Shown: positions 56,366 to 63,694 of the stretch, piece by piece | Numbering within the stretch: the first letter of the stretch is position 1 | Layout: each line of letters opens with the position of its first letter | Assembly (NCBI GenBank): GCA_002352665.1 | Contig: DEIV01000014.1 | Coordinates: 44,240-108,239 of the forward strand | Source: Flavobacteriaceae bacterium UBA2765 | GTDB lineage: Bacteria; Bacteroidota; Bacteroidia; Flavobacteriales; Flavobacteriaceae | Length of the DNA stretch: 64,000 nucleotides | Direction: 5' to 3' | Notes under the pieces: model-generated | Told to the model about the DNA's origin: nothing | The model's database searches: none | The model's input: only the letters and a program-made list of their open reading frames with translations | Program-made: the position numbers and the translations under genes

Positions 56366-56551
56366 CACTGTATATGAAATCATAGCACCCTTCGGGATGC
56401 AACACTTCAAATACCAACCGTCATCCTATACAAAAACATATTTTGAATAGACGTATATTCGAAGAGGTATTAAATAAAAAAATACGGGATTCTCAGCGGT
56501 TGATATTTTTTAATATTTAGTCTCCTGTTAGCAATAATCAAAAAATACAAA
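56366..56551 (+). promoter_or_regulatory. Composite intergenic module: 3' tail motif, dyad and AGTCTCC leader
   Basis: From left to right: a tail segment (56366-56402) resembling 62715-62753; a dyad TTTTGAATA/TATTCGAA (56441-56464); a box CGGGATTCTCA (56485-56495); and AGTCTCC (56519-56525), which lies 26 bp before the next start codon. These pieces recur in other gaps of the island. Confidence 0.5.
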
Positions 56552-57049
56552 ATGTCAGCAATAGCAGATTTTAGAATAATTGATATTAATAAGTTAGAAT
56601 CTCTGAAAAGAGTTTCAGAAATAATAGTAAAAAAAAATTTCTTCAAAAAGACGATAATTGACGGGTATTGGGATTTTCTTGACAGTAATTCTACAAAACT
56701 GGGAGATTTTAAGTGGTCTGGGTATATATTTGCTGACTTATTAGTATTTCTTCAAGAGAATAAGAAAATTGACCTGCTTATTAGTGAATATGACGAAATC
56801 ACTAATCGGATTTCTGAAAAGCGTGGTGCTTCAATTTTGGTTTTTACTTTAAAGCATAAGCAAGATTATTTAGACAAATTGAAATTAGAAAACTTTAACG
56901 AGGCGGAATTAATATCATTTAACAAAGCGTTTTCGGAAAACGATGACCCAGAATTAGCCAAGGCGGAAATGGATGGAATTAAAGCTATTCGAAAAGGCCT
57001 AATGGAATTGGATACTGAAGACAAAATTGTTTTACTAACGGTTGGTTAA
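56552..57049 (+). CDS. Orphan cytoplasmic protein of the accessory island
   Basis: The 165-residue protein has no signal peptide or membrane helix. It begins MSAIADFRIIDINKLE and has a central SGYIFADLLVFLQE hydrophobic helix and a charged tail. I do not recognise the family; a small immunity- or regulator-like protein is a guess from size and composition. It lies 186 bp after the DUF262 frame and has the dyad and AGTCTCC leader elements upstream. No partner toxin was identified. Confidence 0.6.
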   Translation: MSAIADFRIIDINKLESLKRVSEIIVKKNFFKKTIIDGYWDFLDSNSTKLGDFKWSGYIFADLLVFLQENKKIDLLISEYDEITNRISEKRGASILVFTLKHKQDYLDKLKLENFNEAELISFNKAFSENDDPELAKAEMDGIKAIRKGLMELDTEDKIVLLTVG

Positions 57050-57124
57050 AAATAAAACTTTGTACAACAATAATGGCTCCTATAAAAAGCACTAAATAAG
57101 CACGTTAACATTAATATTTTTAAT

Positions 57125-57217
57125 AAAAATCACCCTAGAACTTATTATTTAAGACAAAATAACTATTTTTAAGGCTAAAACAAGGTTGATATGATGTCTT
57201 CCTCAATAGCACTCATA
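57125..57217 (+). repeat. 90-bp leader repeat, copy 1
   Basis: This segment, with CACCCTAGAACTTATTATTT and AAGACAAAATAACTATTTTT followed by GGTTGATATGATGTCTTCC, matches 59023-59117 in about nine of ten positions by eye. It ends 8 bp before the start of the helix-turn-helix gene and so is probably its promoter and leader. Confidence 0.75.
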
Positions 57218-57225
57218 AACACAAA

Positions 57226-57786
57226 ATGAGCCTCATCAAAAAAATAAGAGAAAAATCAGGCTATACCCAAATGGACTTGGCTCAAAAAACTGGATTATCC
57301 TTAAGGACAATACAGCGTCTAGAAGCAAGTAATCAAGAACCAAAGGGTCATACCCTAGCAATGCTTTCAAAAGTATTTCATATTGAACCTTCAACATTAC
57401 AAGAAAAGTTTCATTCCATACAAAAGAATAAGAATTCTGAAATAGTTGCAGTAAAAACCATCAATCTGTCTGTTTTAGCCTGTTTCGGAATCCCATTTGG
57501 CAACATTATTCTGCCTATTATGCTGTGGAGAAAAAAACGTAAATCAAAATTAGTTGATGAACTTGGAAGGAAAATTATAAATTTTCAAATAATTTGGACA
57601 ACAATACTATTACTAAGCCTTATTATCTCACCATTTATTAATAGTAAGCTCTTTGGTTCATTTCCTTTAATTTTAATCGTATTATTTGTTGCATTGACAA
57701 TAAATTTAATTGTGGTTTGCTTTACAGCTATTTTGTTGCAACGCAAGAATCTAAACTTTTTAAATCTCCCTATTAGGTTCTTATAA
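57226..57786 (+). CDS. XRE-type DNA-binding protein with DUF4870-like membrane tail
   Basis: The 186-residue protein has an N-terminal XRE helix-turn-helix (about 1-60; SGYTQMDLAQKTGLSLRTIQ) and three hydrophobic segments (about 80-98, 115-132, 140-168) resembling DUF4870. DNA-binding domains tethered to membrane in this way are frequent in Bacteroidetes and may sense envelope state, but no ligand is known. It has leader repeat copy 1 directly upstream, so it could regulate itself and the gene with copy 2. Confidence 0.8.
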   Translation: MSLIKKIREKSGYTQMDLAQKTGLSLRTIQRLEASNQEPKGHTLAMLSKVFHIEPSTLQEKFHSIQKNKNSEIVAVKTINLSVLACFGIPFGNIILPIMLWRKKRKSKLVDELGRKIINFQIIWTTILLLSLIISPFINSKLFGSFPLILIVLFVALTINLIVVCFTAILLQRKNLNFLNLPIRFL

Positions 57787-57934
57787 CCTGAGTTCTACCT
57801 AAGGTTGCAAGAACTATATATACTCAATTGACGTAAAATTGGCGGTATCCTCAATGGCTGTTTGTTGTCTTAATACATTTATTTTGTTGCATCTGACTAA
57901 GACGATCTACTTAAATTTAATATCATTTATCGCT

Positions 57935-58936
57935 ATGAAATCAAATAAAATTTTAAAAAGAATAGGATATACATTCCTTGTCCTACTTATACTTCTTATT
58001 ATAGGAGGGTTTATTGGAATGCGAAAATTCAATAATGCTTTATTTAAAGAAAAACCCAACTACATTAGTTATACTGCGGAATCTAAACCTATACAATTTA
58101 ATTGGGTCAATGATTCTATAGGAAACCACTTCGAAACTCAAACTGTCATGATCATTCCACTAAAGATCGAAGGGTTTTCACATAAATTCTATATGCAATT
58201 TGACACCGGCTCACCTTACACATATATCTATGAAAACGATTTAAAATCATTAAAAAATATTGGAGTGGCTTATAAAGAAGTCATAAAAGACGATGAACGG
58301 TATGTTAAAAATCTTAATTTCATATTAGGCGGAAATCATATAAACGCTTCCATGCTAAAAATATTAGAAAATTATGGTAATACATTTACTAAGAAAGACA
58401 CTATTGGTAGAATTAAAATAGGAACAATTGGTAGTGATTTTATGGACAATAGCATTACGGCAATCGATTTCAAAAATCAATTCCTACAATTCTATAAAGA
58501 ACGTCCTGAATGGATGGCGTCCTTGGGTAATTTTCAACCTTTTGATTTTAAAGGAAGACGGTTTATGTTACCTGCAACAATAGATGGTAACGCCTTAGAA
58601 TTATTTTATGATTCAGGCAGTAGTGCCTTCGGATTAATAACTTCGAAATATCGCTATGATAAATATACAGATAAACAGACTAAGGAAATTGATTATAGTG
58701 CTAATAGATGGGGAGACGCTTTGCCAATCCACCATAAACCTACACAAAAAATGATAACGATTGGTGGTAGCAATTTGGAATTAAAAAGAATTAGTTATGT
58801 AGATATGTATGCTAAATATCAAAAGTTCATGTCTCCATTTACCAGAATTGGAGGTTGGTTAGGGAATAAACCTTTTACCGAAATCACATTAATTCTAGAC
58901 ACTAAAAAAGAAGAGTTTATTGTTATTAAAGAATAA
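57935..58936 (+). CDS. Aspartic-protease-like membrane-anchored protein with two DTG-type motifs
   Basis: The start is taken at ATG 57935 (MKSNKILKRIGYTFLVLL), since the longer TTG frame lacks support; this gives 333 residues. A membrane anchor spans about 10-27. Two motifs of aspartic proteases appear in one chain: FDTGS with Asp90 and YDSGS with Asp226. Each is followed by a hydrophobic strand, as in the two lobes of pepsin-like enzymes. It may act as a periplasmic protease. Family assignment is by motif only. Confidence 0.65.
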   Translation: MKSNKILKRIGYTFLVLLILLIIGGFIGMRKFNNALFKEKPNYISYTAESKPIQFNWVNDSIGNHFETQTVMIIPLKIEGFSHKFYMQFDTGSPYTYIYENDLKSLKNIGVAYKEVIKDDERYVKNLNFILGGNHINASMLKILENYGNTFTKKDTIGRIKIGTIGSDFMDNSITAIDFKNQFLQFYKERPEWMASLGNFQPFDFKGRRFMLPATIDGNALELFYDSGSSAFGLITSKYRYDKYTDKQTKEIDYSANRWGDALPIHHKPTQKMITIGGSNLELKRISYVDMYAKYQKFMSPFTRIGGWLGNKPFTEITLILDTKKEEFIVIKE

Positions 58937-59022
58937 GGAGAACTAATAACAGAACACATAAAAAGCTTAGCTGAGTAATCAATTTAATATTTTACCTATC
59001 CCTAAAGCTTAACCTTTTAAAT

Positions 59023-59117
59023 AAAATTACCCTAGAACTTCTTATTTAAGACAAAATAACTATTTTTAGGCCTGAAACAGGGTTGATATGAAGTCTCCTG
59101 TTGTAGCACATATAAAC
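59023..59117 (+). repeat. 90-bp leader repeat, copy 2
   Basis: The match to 57125-57217 includes ACCCTAGAACTTCTTATTT, AAGACAAAATAACTATTTTT and GGTTGATATGAAGTCTCC, the last with AGTCTCC at 59093-59099. It lies just upstream of the lipoprotein gene at 59132. Confidence 0.75.
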
Positions 59118-59131
59118 AGGAATTTAAACTT

Positions 59132-59755
59132 ATGCGAATTAGATATACAACAATACTTTTGGGGATTTTAATCTCAATTACCTCTTGCGGACAGATTGAC
59201 CCAAATAAACAAATTGACGAAGGAAATGTCGAGAATGATGTTTATTCAAGTAAAGAAATAGGATGGACTATTGATATTCCGAATAACTGGAAGATCATCT
59301 CGAGAGAACAAAATGAAGAATTTCAAAAGAAAGGCTTGAACGCTATAGAAAATATAGTCGATGGAGAAATTGATGCTTCTGGATTAAAAAATTTAATTGG
59401 CTTTCAAAAAAACCTATTTAATATATTTCAATCAACATCAGAACTATTTGAACTCGAATATGAAGGAGAATGGGAAGAAAATAATGCAGGTTTAAAAGAA
59501 CTAATTTATATTACATACTTAGACCAAGGTACTAAAGTGGATTCGACCGCAACAAAAATCATAAAAATTGATGGACTCGATTTTCATACTTATGAATTTA
59601 CAATATATGGCCCAAAAGGTGATGTAATTTTGAACCAACTAATGTACAATCAATTAATTAACGGATTTGACTTTGGAGTTAACATAAATTACAATAATGA
59701 ATCGGATAAGAAAGAAATACTGGATGCTTGGCTGAATTCGAAATTTAGAAAATAA
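59132..59755 (+). CDS. Orphan lipoprotein of the accessory island
   Basis: The 207-residue protein has a lipobox ISITSC giving lipidation at Cys19, followed by KEIGWTIDIPNNWKIISREQ, a start common in beta-rich PsbP- and DcrB-like envelope proteins, where a short strand with GWxIDIP precedes a helix and sheet. The rest is mixed alpha/beta. The family is not certain. The leader copy 2 and AGTCTCC lie upstream. Confidence 0.65.
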   Translation: MRIRYTTILLGILISITSCGQIDPNKQIDEGNVENDVYSSKEIGWTIDIPNNWKIISREQNEEFQKKGLNAIENIVDGEIDASGLKNLIGFQKNLFNIFQSTSELFELEYEGEWEENNAGLKELIYITYLDQGTKVDSTATKIIKIDGLDFHTYEFTIYGPKGDVILNQLMYNQLINGFDFGVNINYNNESDKKEILDAWLNSKFRK

Positions 59756-59765
59756 TATGTTTTAT

Positions 59766-59804
59766 AGGCTTGTCGTACCTATTCCGCTAGAGCGGGACAA
59801 GCTA
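59766..59804. repeat. REP-like palindrome
   Basis: GCTTGTC (59768-59774) pairs with GACAAGC (59796-59802), and inside it CCGCT (59784-59788) pairs with AGCGG (59791-59795). It is a GC-rich two-step hairpin in an AT-rich gap, in the style of dispersed REP elements. Confidence 0.6.
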
Positions 59805-59883
59805 TAACAAGGTCTAATTTATAAAATACGGTATCCTTAGATCTTGAAATTTATTTAATGCAAAGTCTCCCATTATTACATCT

Positions 59884-60402
59884 ATGAAAAATAAAATACT
59901 GATTTTAATATTTCTAATTTCCATAAATACACATTCTCAAGAGAAGAAGAAAATATTTCAAGATGAATTTGCTCCTTTTACGCTTCTTTGTAAAAAAATA
60001 GGAGATTCAATTGTAAGCAAAACAGCGGAATTTAAATTATCAGAATGGTATGAGGGAGATGAAAATGAAAAAGTAAATGCAAATATACTCGAACTTAAAA
60101 CTGATATAAGGGCATCTAAATTAAATGTTACCTACTGGATAGCTCTAATGCATGAAAATCCCTTAATCTATACCATTCATTTTGGAAATAAGGAGACAAA
60201 AGAAGAGTTTGGACAACTATTTTTTACTTTTATAAATAGAGATAATGTATTGGTAGATAAAGTCAGCTTTAATAGTAAATTGGAAATAAAAAAGATGGAA
60301 TCTGAACCAACAAAACCAATGGATACAATGGGTATGAGAAATGCAACACTTCCGCCATTACCCACTTCTGATAAAAAAACAAACTCTGTAAATGGAAATT
60401 AA
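59884..60402 (+). CDS. Orphan secreted protein of the accessory island
   Basis: The 172-residue protein has a signal peptide (about 1-18, ending NTHSQ) and a body with KLNVTYWIALMHENPLIYTI and FFTFINRDNVLVDKVSFNSK. The C-terminal 30 residues are Pro- and Thr-rich and probably disordered. I recognise no family. AGTCTCC (59864-59870) and the CGGTATCCTTA box lie in the gap upstream, which also contains a REP-like palindrome. Confidence 0.6.
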   Translation: MKNKILILIFLISINTHSQEKKKIFQDEFAPFTLLCKKIGDSIVSKTAEFKLSEWYEGDENEKVNANILELKTDIRASKLNVTYWIALMHENPLIYTIHFGNKETKEEFGQLFFTFINRDNVLVDKVSFNSKLEIKKMESEPTKPMDTMGMRNATLPPLPTSDKKTNSVNGN

Positions 60403-60710
60403 AAAAAACGTGTGCTAATATCTTATAAAATTAATAAATTAGATTTGTATATCTAGATAACTATTAGGACAATGCTAATTGTTTATTTAGCAAGAGATTT
60501 TTCATTCACCTACGCTAAAGTTCTGTGAAATTAGACGGAAAAATTAGACATTTGCATAATCATTACTAACTTTAGACCAATCGACAGAATATACAACACT
60601 ACTATTTTGAATACGACCATATTCGGGTAAATGTCAAAAAAAGACAAAAATTAAGTTTATATTTACTTAATATTCAATATTTCACATACATATTATTAGA
60701 ATTAATAGAT
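60403..60710. other. Intergenic region with hairpins and a dyad
   Basis: The 308-bp gap holds TGCTAA/TTAGCA (60473-60478 with 60487-60492), TTCAC/GTGAA (60505-60509 with 60525-60529) and one copy of the dyad TTTTGAATA/TATTCG (60605-60625). No gene longer than a few codons was seen. Unlike other gaps of the island it lacks AGTCTCC. Confidence 0.45.
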
Positions 60711-61139
60711 ATGCAGAAAAAATTATTTATTCCTCTTGTACTCTTTCTTGTTTTTTTAACAACATATAATATAGTCAGATACGCAAATAGAGAAAGATTT
60801 GATCAATTAGGAAGTCATGTTTCTCATTCTCCTGATGGCAATTTTGTTATATACATGGAATCACCAGAGGCGTTTGAAGATACTTATTGTAAGATTTACC
60901 TATTCGATACGGAGATTTATCCAAGTCTGAGCGTAGATGGATATACATTTCCAACAAAATATCAGCGGAATAACCCACGGGCATTATATTGTATTCCAGT
61001 AGAGTTTCGTGCTCGATCTACAAATTTTAAATGGAATCAGAAAAATAATAAAGTTAGTTTTAGTCAAGATTTCACTCAAAATAAAGATTTTTTAAGATAT
61101 GAAATTGATTTGGAAAATTTCGGCTTATCCAAAAAGTAG
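60711..61139 (+). CDS. Orphan membrane-anchored protein of the accessory island
   Basis: The 142-residue protein has one hydrophobic N-terminal helix (about 5-20) as a signal anchor and a beta-rich body including SHVSHSPDGNFVIYME and FKWNQKNNKVSFSQD, somewhat like single blades of beta-propellers. It has no known domain that I recognise. It stands alone and downstream of the dyad at 60605. Confidence 0.55.
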   Translation: MQKKLFIPLVLFLVFLTTYNIVRYANRERFDQLGSHVSHSPDGNFVIYMESPEAFEDTYCKIYLFDTEIYPSLSVDGYTFPTKYQRNNPRALYCIPVEFRARSTNFKWNQKNNKVSFSQDFTQNKDFLRYEIDLENFGLSKK

Positions 61140-61245
61140 CTAATATTTAAGATATAAGCCTCATTGAGTTTTATTGACTATATTAATATAACTATACTAA
61201 AAGTCAATGGTTTTAAGACAAGACATCTGTCTAAGTAAAAACCTG

Positions 61246-61333
61246 TTTTGAATAGTCATATTTTCGAAGGTGTCAAAGAAAAAAATAAAATAAGGGATGC
61301 TCAAGCTTGAATTTTAGTTAACGAGTAGTCTCC
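61246..61333 (+). promoter_or_regulatory. Dyad and AGTCTCC leader before the 61361 gene
   Basis: TTTTGAATA...TATTTTCGAAG (61246-61268) resembles 56441-56464, followed by AGGGATGCTCA (about 61293-61303) and AGTCTCC (61327-61333), 27 bp before the start. The order and spacing copy the 56441-56525 module. Confidence 0.5.
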
Positions 61334-61360
61334 AGTTAGTATTAATAAAAGAATAGAAAT

Positions 61361-62146
61361 ATGGGTTGGGATATAAGTTATCATCCAATATCGGAAAAAC
61401 AAATTAATGAATGGTATTTTGATGTACATAAAAATATACATCTGATTGAAAAATTATCTATTGAAAACAATATTGAAGATTTTTATAAAGAAAAATACAT
61501 TGAAACTATTAATGCTGGACTAGAAACAAAAAAGGATGCTATTTTTGACAAAACGCACGGATATTATATTGCTGTAATTCAAGGGTTCTTTCAAAAGTTC
61601 TTCTACACTAGAGGTGCTGCCCTTTCATTTATTGAAAATCCAATATTTGATAAATATTACAAAAAATGGGAAGAACTTGTTTCAAAAGAACAATTAACAC
61701 ATAATATTGAAAACCGTATAATAGAAAATTATTGTTCGGGAGTTTTTATTCCTTATGACAAAGTAGTAAAATTATTAGACGATTATTCCTCTAATACAGA
61801 AATAAAATCCGAAATAGATAACTTATTTTCGCATAATAGAATCGATGTTTTTCTAAAAGCATTAAATTTTGCAAAAGTGAATACCTTAGGACTTTTAGAG
61901 GCAACCGAAGTTGTTGAGCCAAACCCAACAAATTTAAATAGCTCTTCGTGTTATTCTAATCTTTATAATTGTGACCCAGAAGGTCCTATGCTTTATAAAA
62001 AAGCTGCTATGGAACAAATTGCGGCTATTGAAAAGCAACAAAATGTAAAGAAAGGAACAATAGCCTCTAATGCAGAATATAAAGTAAGAAATATTGAAAA
62101 AAAGAAAGAAAAGCAAGGCTTTTGGAAAAAGCTGTTCGGAAAATAA
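61361..62146 (+). CDS. Orphan cytoplasmic protein with basic C-terminus
   Basis: The 261-residue protein starts MGWDISYHPISEKQINEWYF, the kind of start seen in small immunity-like or effector-associated orphan proteins, and is helical over most of its length. The tail is lysine rich (KKEKQGFWKKLFGK) and could bind membrane or nucleic acid. It lacks a signal peptide. I do not recognise the family. It is followed 27 bp later by a DUF695-like lipoprotein, so the two are probably co-transcribed. Confidence 0.6.
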   Translation: MGWDISYHPISEKQINEWYFDVHKNIHLIEKLSIENNIEDFYKEKYIETINAGLETKKDAIFDKTHGYYIAVIQGFFQKFFYTRGAALSFIENPIFDKYYKKWEELVSKEQLTHNIENRIIENYCSGVFIPYDKVVKLLDDYSSNTEIKSEIDNLFSHNRIDVFLKALNFAKVNTLGLLEATEVVEPNPTNLNSSSCYSNLYNCDPEGPMLYKKAAMEQIAAIEKQQNVKKGTIASNAEYKVRNIEKKKEKQGFWKKLFGK

Positions 62147-62173
62147 AACTTAAGTTAACAACATACTTTAAGA

Positions 62174-62701
62174 ATGAACCACATAATTAAAATAGTACTA
62201 ATGGCTTCTTTATTAACAAATCTATTTGGATGCTCAAATCCGAACAAAAACAAGGTAGTACCATCAAACATTTTTCCAGAAGAATCATTTGCCGTAATTG
62301 AATCAAATCTTGAAGACGGAATACCAGTAGTGGGGTCTTTTAATCTTGGATATAAGAATTACAAATTGAAAACTAAATATACTTGGTGTTTAAAAATTGG
62401 CATTGCACTAGACCAAGATAAACTATTTGAAAATGGACTGCCATTACCTGAAGAAAGTCAAATCGCGAATAGCATGGAAGATGAGTTTATCGAAAAAATA
62501 TCGGAATTAACAACAGCTCATTATATTGGTCATTTATTTAATGATGAGTTTTTAGATATTTATTGGTATCTTGATAAGCCTGAAAATGTAAACAAATGGT
62601 TACAGACTCAAATTAATAAAGAAGATTTGAAGCGTGGTTTTGGTTATGAAATTAACCCTGACGCTAATTGGGAAACGGTAAAACAATTCTTAGATGAATA
62701 G
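62174..62701 (+). CDS. DUF695-like lipoprotein
   Basis: The 175-residue protein has a lipobox TNLFGC giving lipidation at Cys20. The body has FAVIESNLEDGIPVVGSFN, KTKYTWCLKIGIALDQ and LPLPEESQIANSMEDEFIEK, with the strand-helix pattern of DUF695, a family found in some Bacteroidetes orphan clusters. It lies 27 bp downstream of the previous gene. A 3' module like the one after the DUF262 gene follows at 62715. The function is unknown. Confidence 0.62.
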   Translation: MNHIIKIVLMASLLTNLFGCSNPNKNKVVPSNIFPEESFAVIESNLEDGIPVVGSFNLGYKNYKLKTKYTWCLKIGIALDQDKLFENGLPLPEESQIANSMEDEFIEKISELTTAHYIGHLFNDEFLDIYWYLDKPENVNKWLQTQINKEDLKRGFGYEINPDANWETVKQFLDE

Positions 62702-62714
62702 TAGAAAGGTTGCA

Positions 62715-62753
62715 ATAATACTATATATAAAATCATTGCACGTTGAGGAACGC
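62715..62753 (+). repeat. 3' tail module, copy 2
   Basis: ATACTATATATAAAATCATT and GCACGTTGAGGAACGC resemble the segment at 56366-56402 (ACTGTATATGAAATCATA, GCACCCTTCGGGATGC). Both copies lie just downstream of a gene end. Confidence 0.5.
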
Positions 62754-62798
62754 TCTATTTTATTCACCAAAACATCATAACACGTAAAAACGAACATT

Positions 62799-63509
62799 AT
62801 GAAAAAACAATTTTTTTTAATTTTAGTTCTTTTTGTGAGTTCTCAAATGTTCGCACAAAAACAAATAGCTGTTACTAGAACGGTCAAAACAATAGATACT
62901 GTATTTAGCGTTGATAAGTTATATCATAAAAAAACAAGTAAAAAAATATCTAAAAAAGAATTTGAAAAATTAGTGAAAAAAAATCCAAATCTCCCAATTG
63001 AAAGGATATTTGATAATAAAGGTAATATAGTAAAATACTTATACGACCCTGAAAATTCAGATTCCATAAGAATGGAAACAAGTGGAAATGAAAAAATAGA
63101 GATTGGGGGTTTTTATCCTGAACTAATTCTAAAAACTTTAGATGGCGATTCGATAAGAATAAAAGATTTAAGAGGGAAAATGGTGATTTTAAGATTTGAA
63201 TTAGAGGCTGATACATTTAGATTTAAGAAGCATGAGATTAAGGAATTAGATGAAGGTATAAATCAGACTCAAAGGGCATCAGAAATTGAATCGATAATAA
63301 TATTCAATGCCACAAGGCAGCAAATTAAAAAAGGATTTGATTTAGTTGATTCAAATTTTAAACTTATTCCTAATGGAGGTGATTTTCAAAATCTGTTACA
63401 TATTAAATCTTTTCCATCAACCATAATTTTAGACAAAGAAGGCAAACTGATGGAAGAAATATCAATGTCTTCAGACATAAATATTTTAGCGTTGTTAAAT
63501 AGGTCATAA
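62799..63509 (+). CDS. Secreted thioredoxin-fold protein without CxxC motif
   Basis: The 236-residue protein has a signal peptide (about 1-19, ending MFAQ), an N-terminal charged domain (about 20-100), and a TlpA/AhpC-like thioredoxin fold (about 105-230; FYPELILKTLDGDSIRIKDL and SFPSTIILDKEGK with the cis-proline). The place where CxxC normally stands after the first strand reads LRFELEADTF, so the redox pair is missing and the protein is probably not a disulfide reductase. Its function is unknown. It closes the island. Confidence 0.75.
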   Translation: MKKQFFLILVLFVSSQMFAQKQIAVTRTVKTIDTVFSVDKLYHKKTSKKISKKEFEKLVKKNPNLPIERIFDNKGNIVKYLYDPENSDSIRMETSGNEKIEIGGFYPELILKTLDGDSIRIKDLRGKMVILRFELEADTFRFKKHEIKELDEGINQTQRASEIESIIIFNATRQQIKKGFDLVDSNFKLIPNGGDFQNLLHIKSFPSTIILDKEGKLMEEISMSSDINILALLNRS

Positions 63510-63631
63510 TAACCTCAGCAAGGTCGACGGACAATTTGAGGCGGAAGATGATATTCAATCCAAATAAAAAGAGTACGATTGATTCTTAACACTCATAAAT
63601 TTACAATGTACATTAACAGGAATTTGCATAA

Positions 63632-63667
63632 AAAAAACCTCGTAAACATATGTTTACGAGGTTTTTT
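63632..63667. terminator. Perfect bidirectional terminator
   Basis: The 18-bp arms 63632-63649 and 63650-63667 (core CCTCGTAAACAT) are exact complements with A and T runs outside. It lies between the convergent thioredoxin-fold and OmpW-like genes. Confidence 0.85.
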
Positions 63668-63694
63668 ATAACTAGTCAGTCTTACACTAAAATA

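Noticed and set aside
56145..56417. A 90-codon minus-strand frame covering the tail of the DUF262 gene
   Set aside because: It overlaps the plus-strand continuation, which has better protein-like composition and keeps the frame of the known gene. The minus frame reads as a Phe-, Leu- and Ser-rich shadow.
56359..56551. Possible integron attC site: GCCTAAC overlaps the TAA after the DUF262 continuation, followed by hairpin-prone DNA
   Set aside because: No proper GTTRRRY partner occurs at attC distance (GTTAGCA at 56527 does not fit), and no integrase is visible. The cassette idea is kept only at the level of recurring modules.
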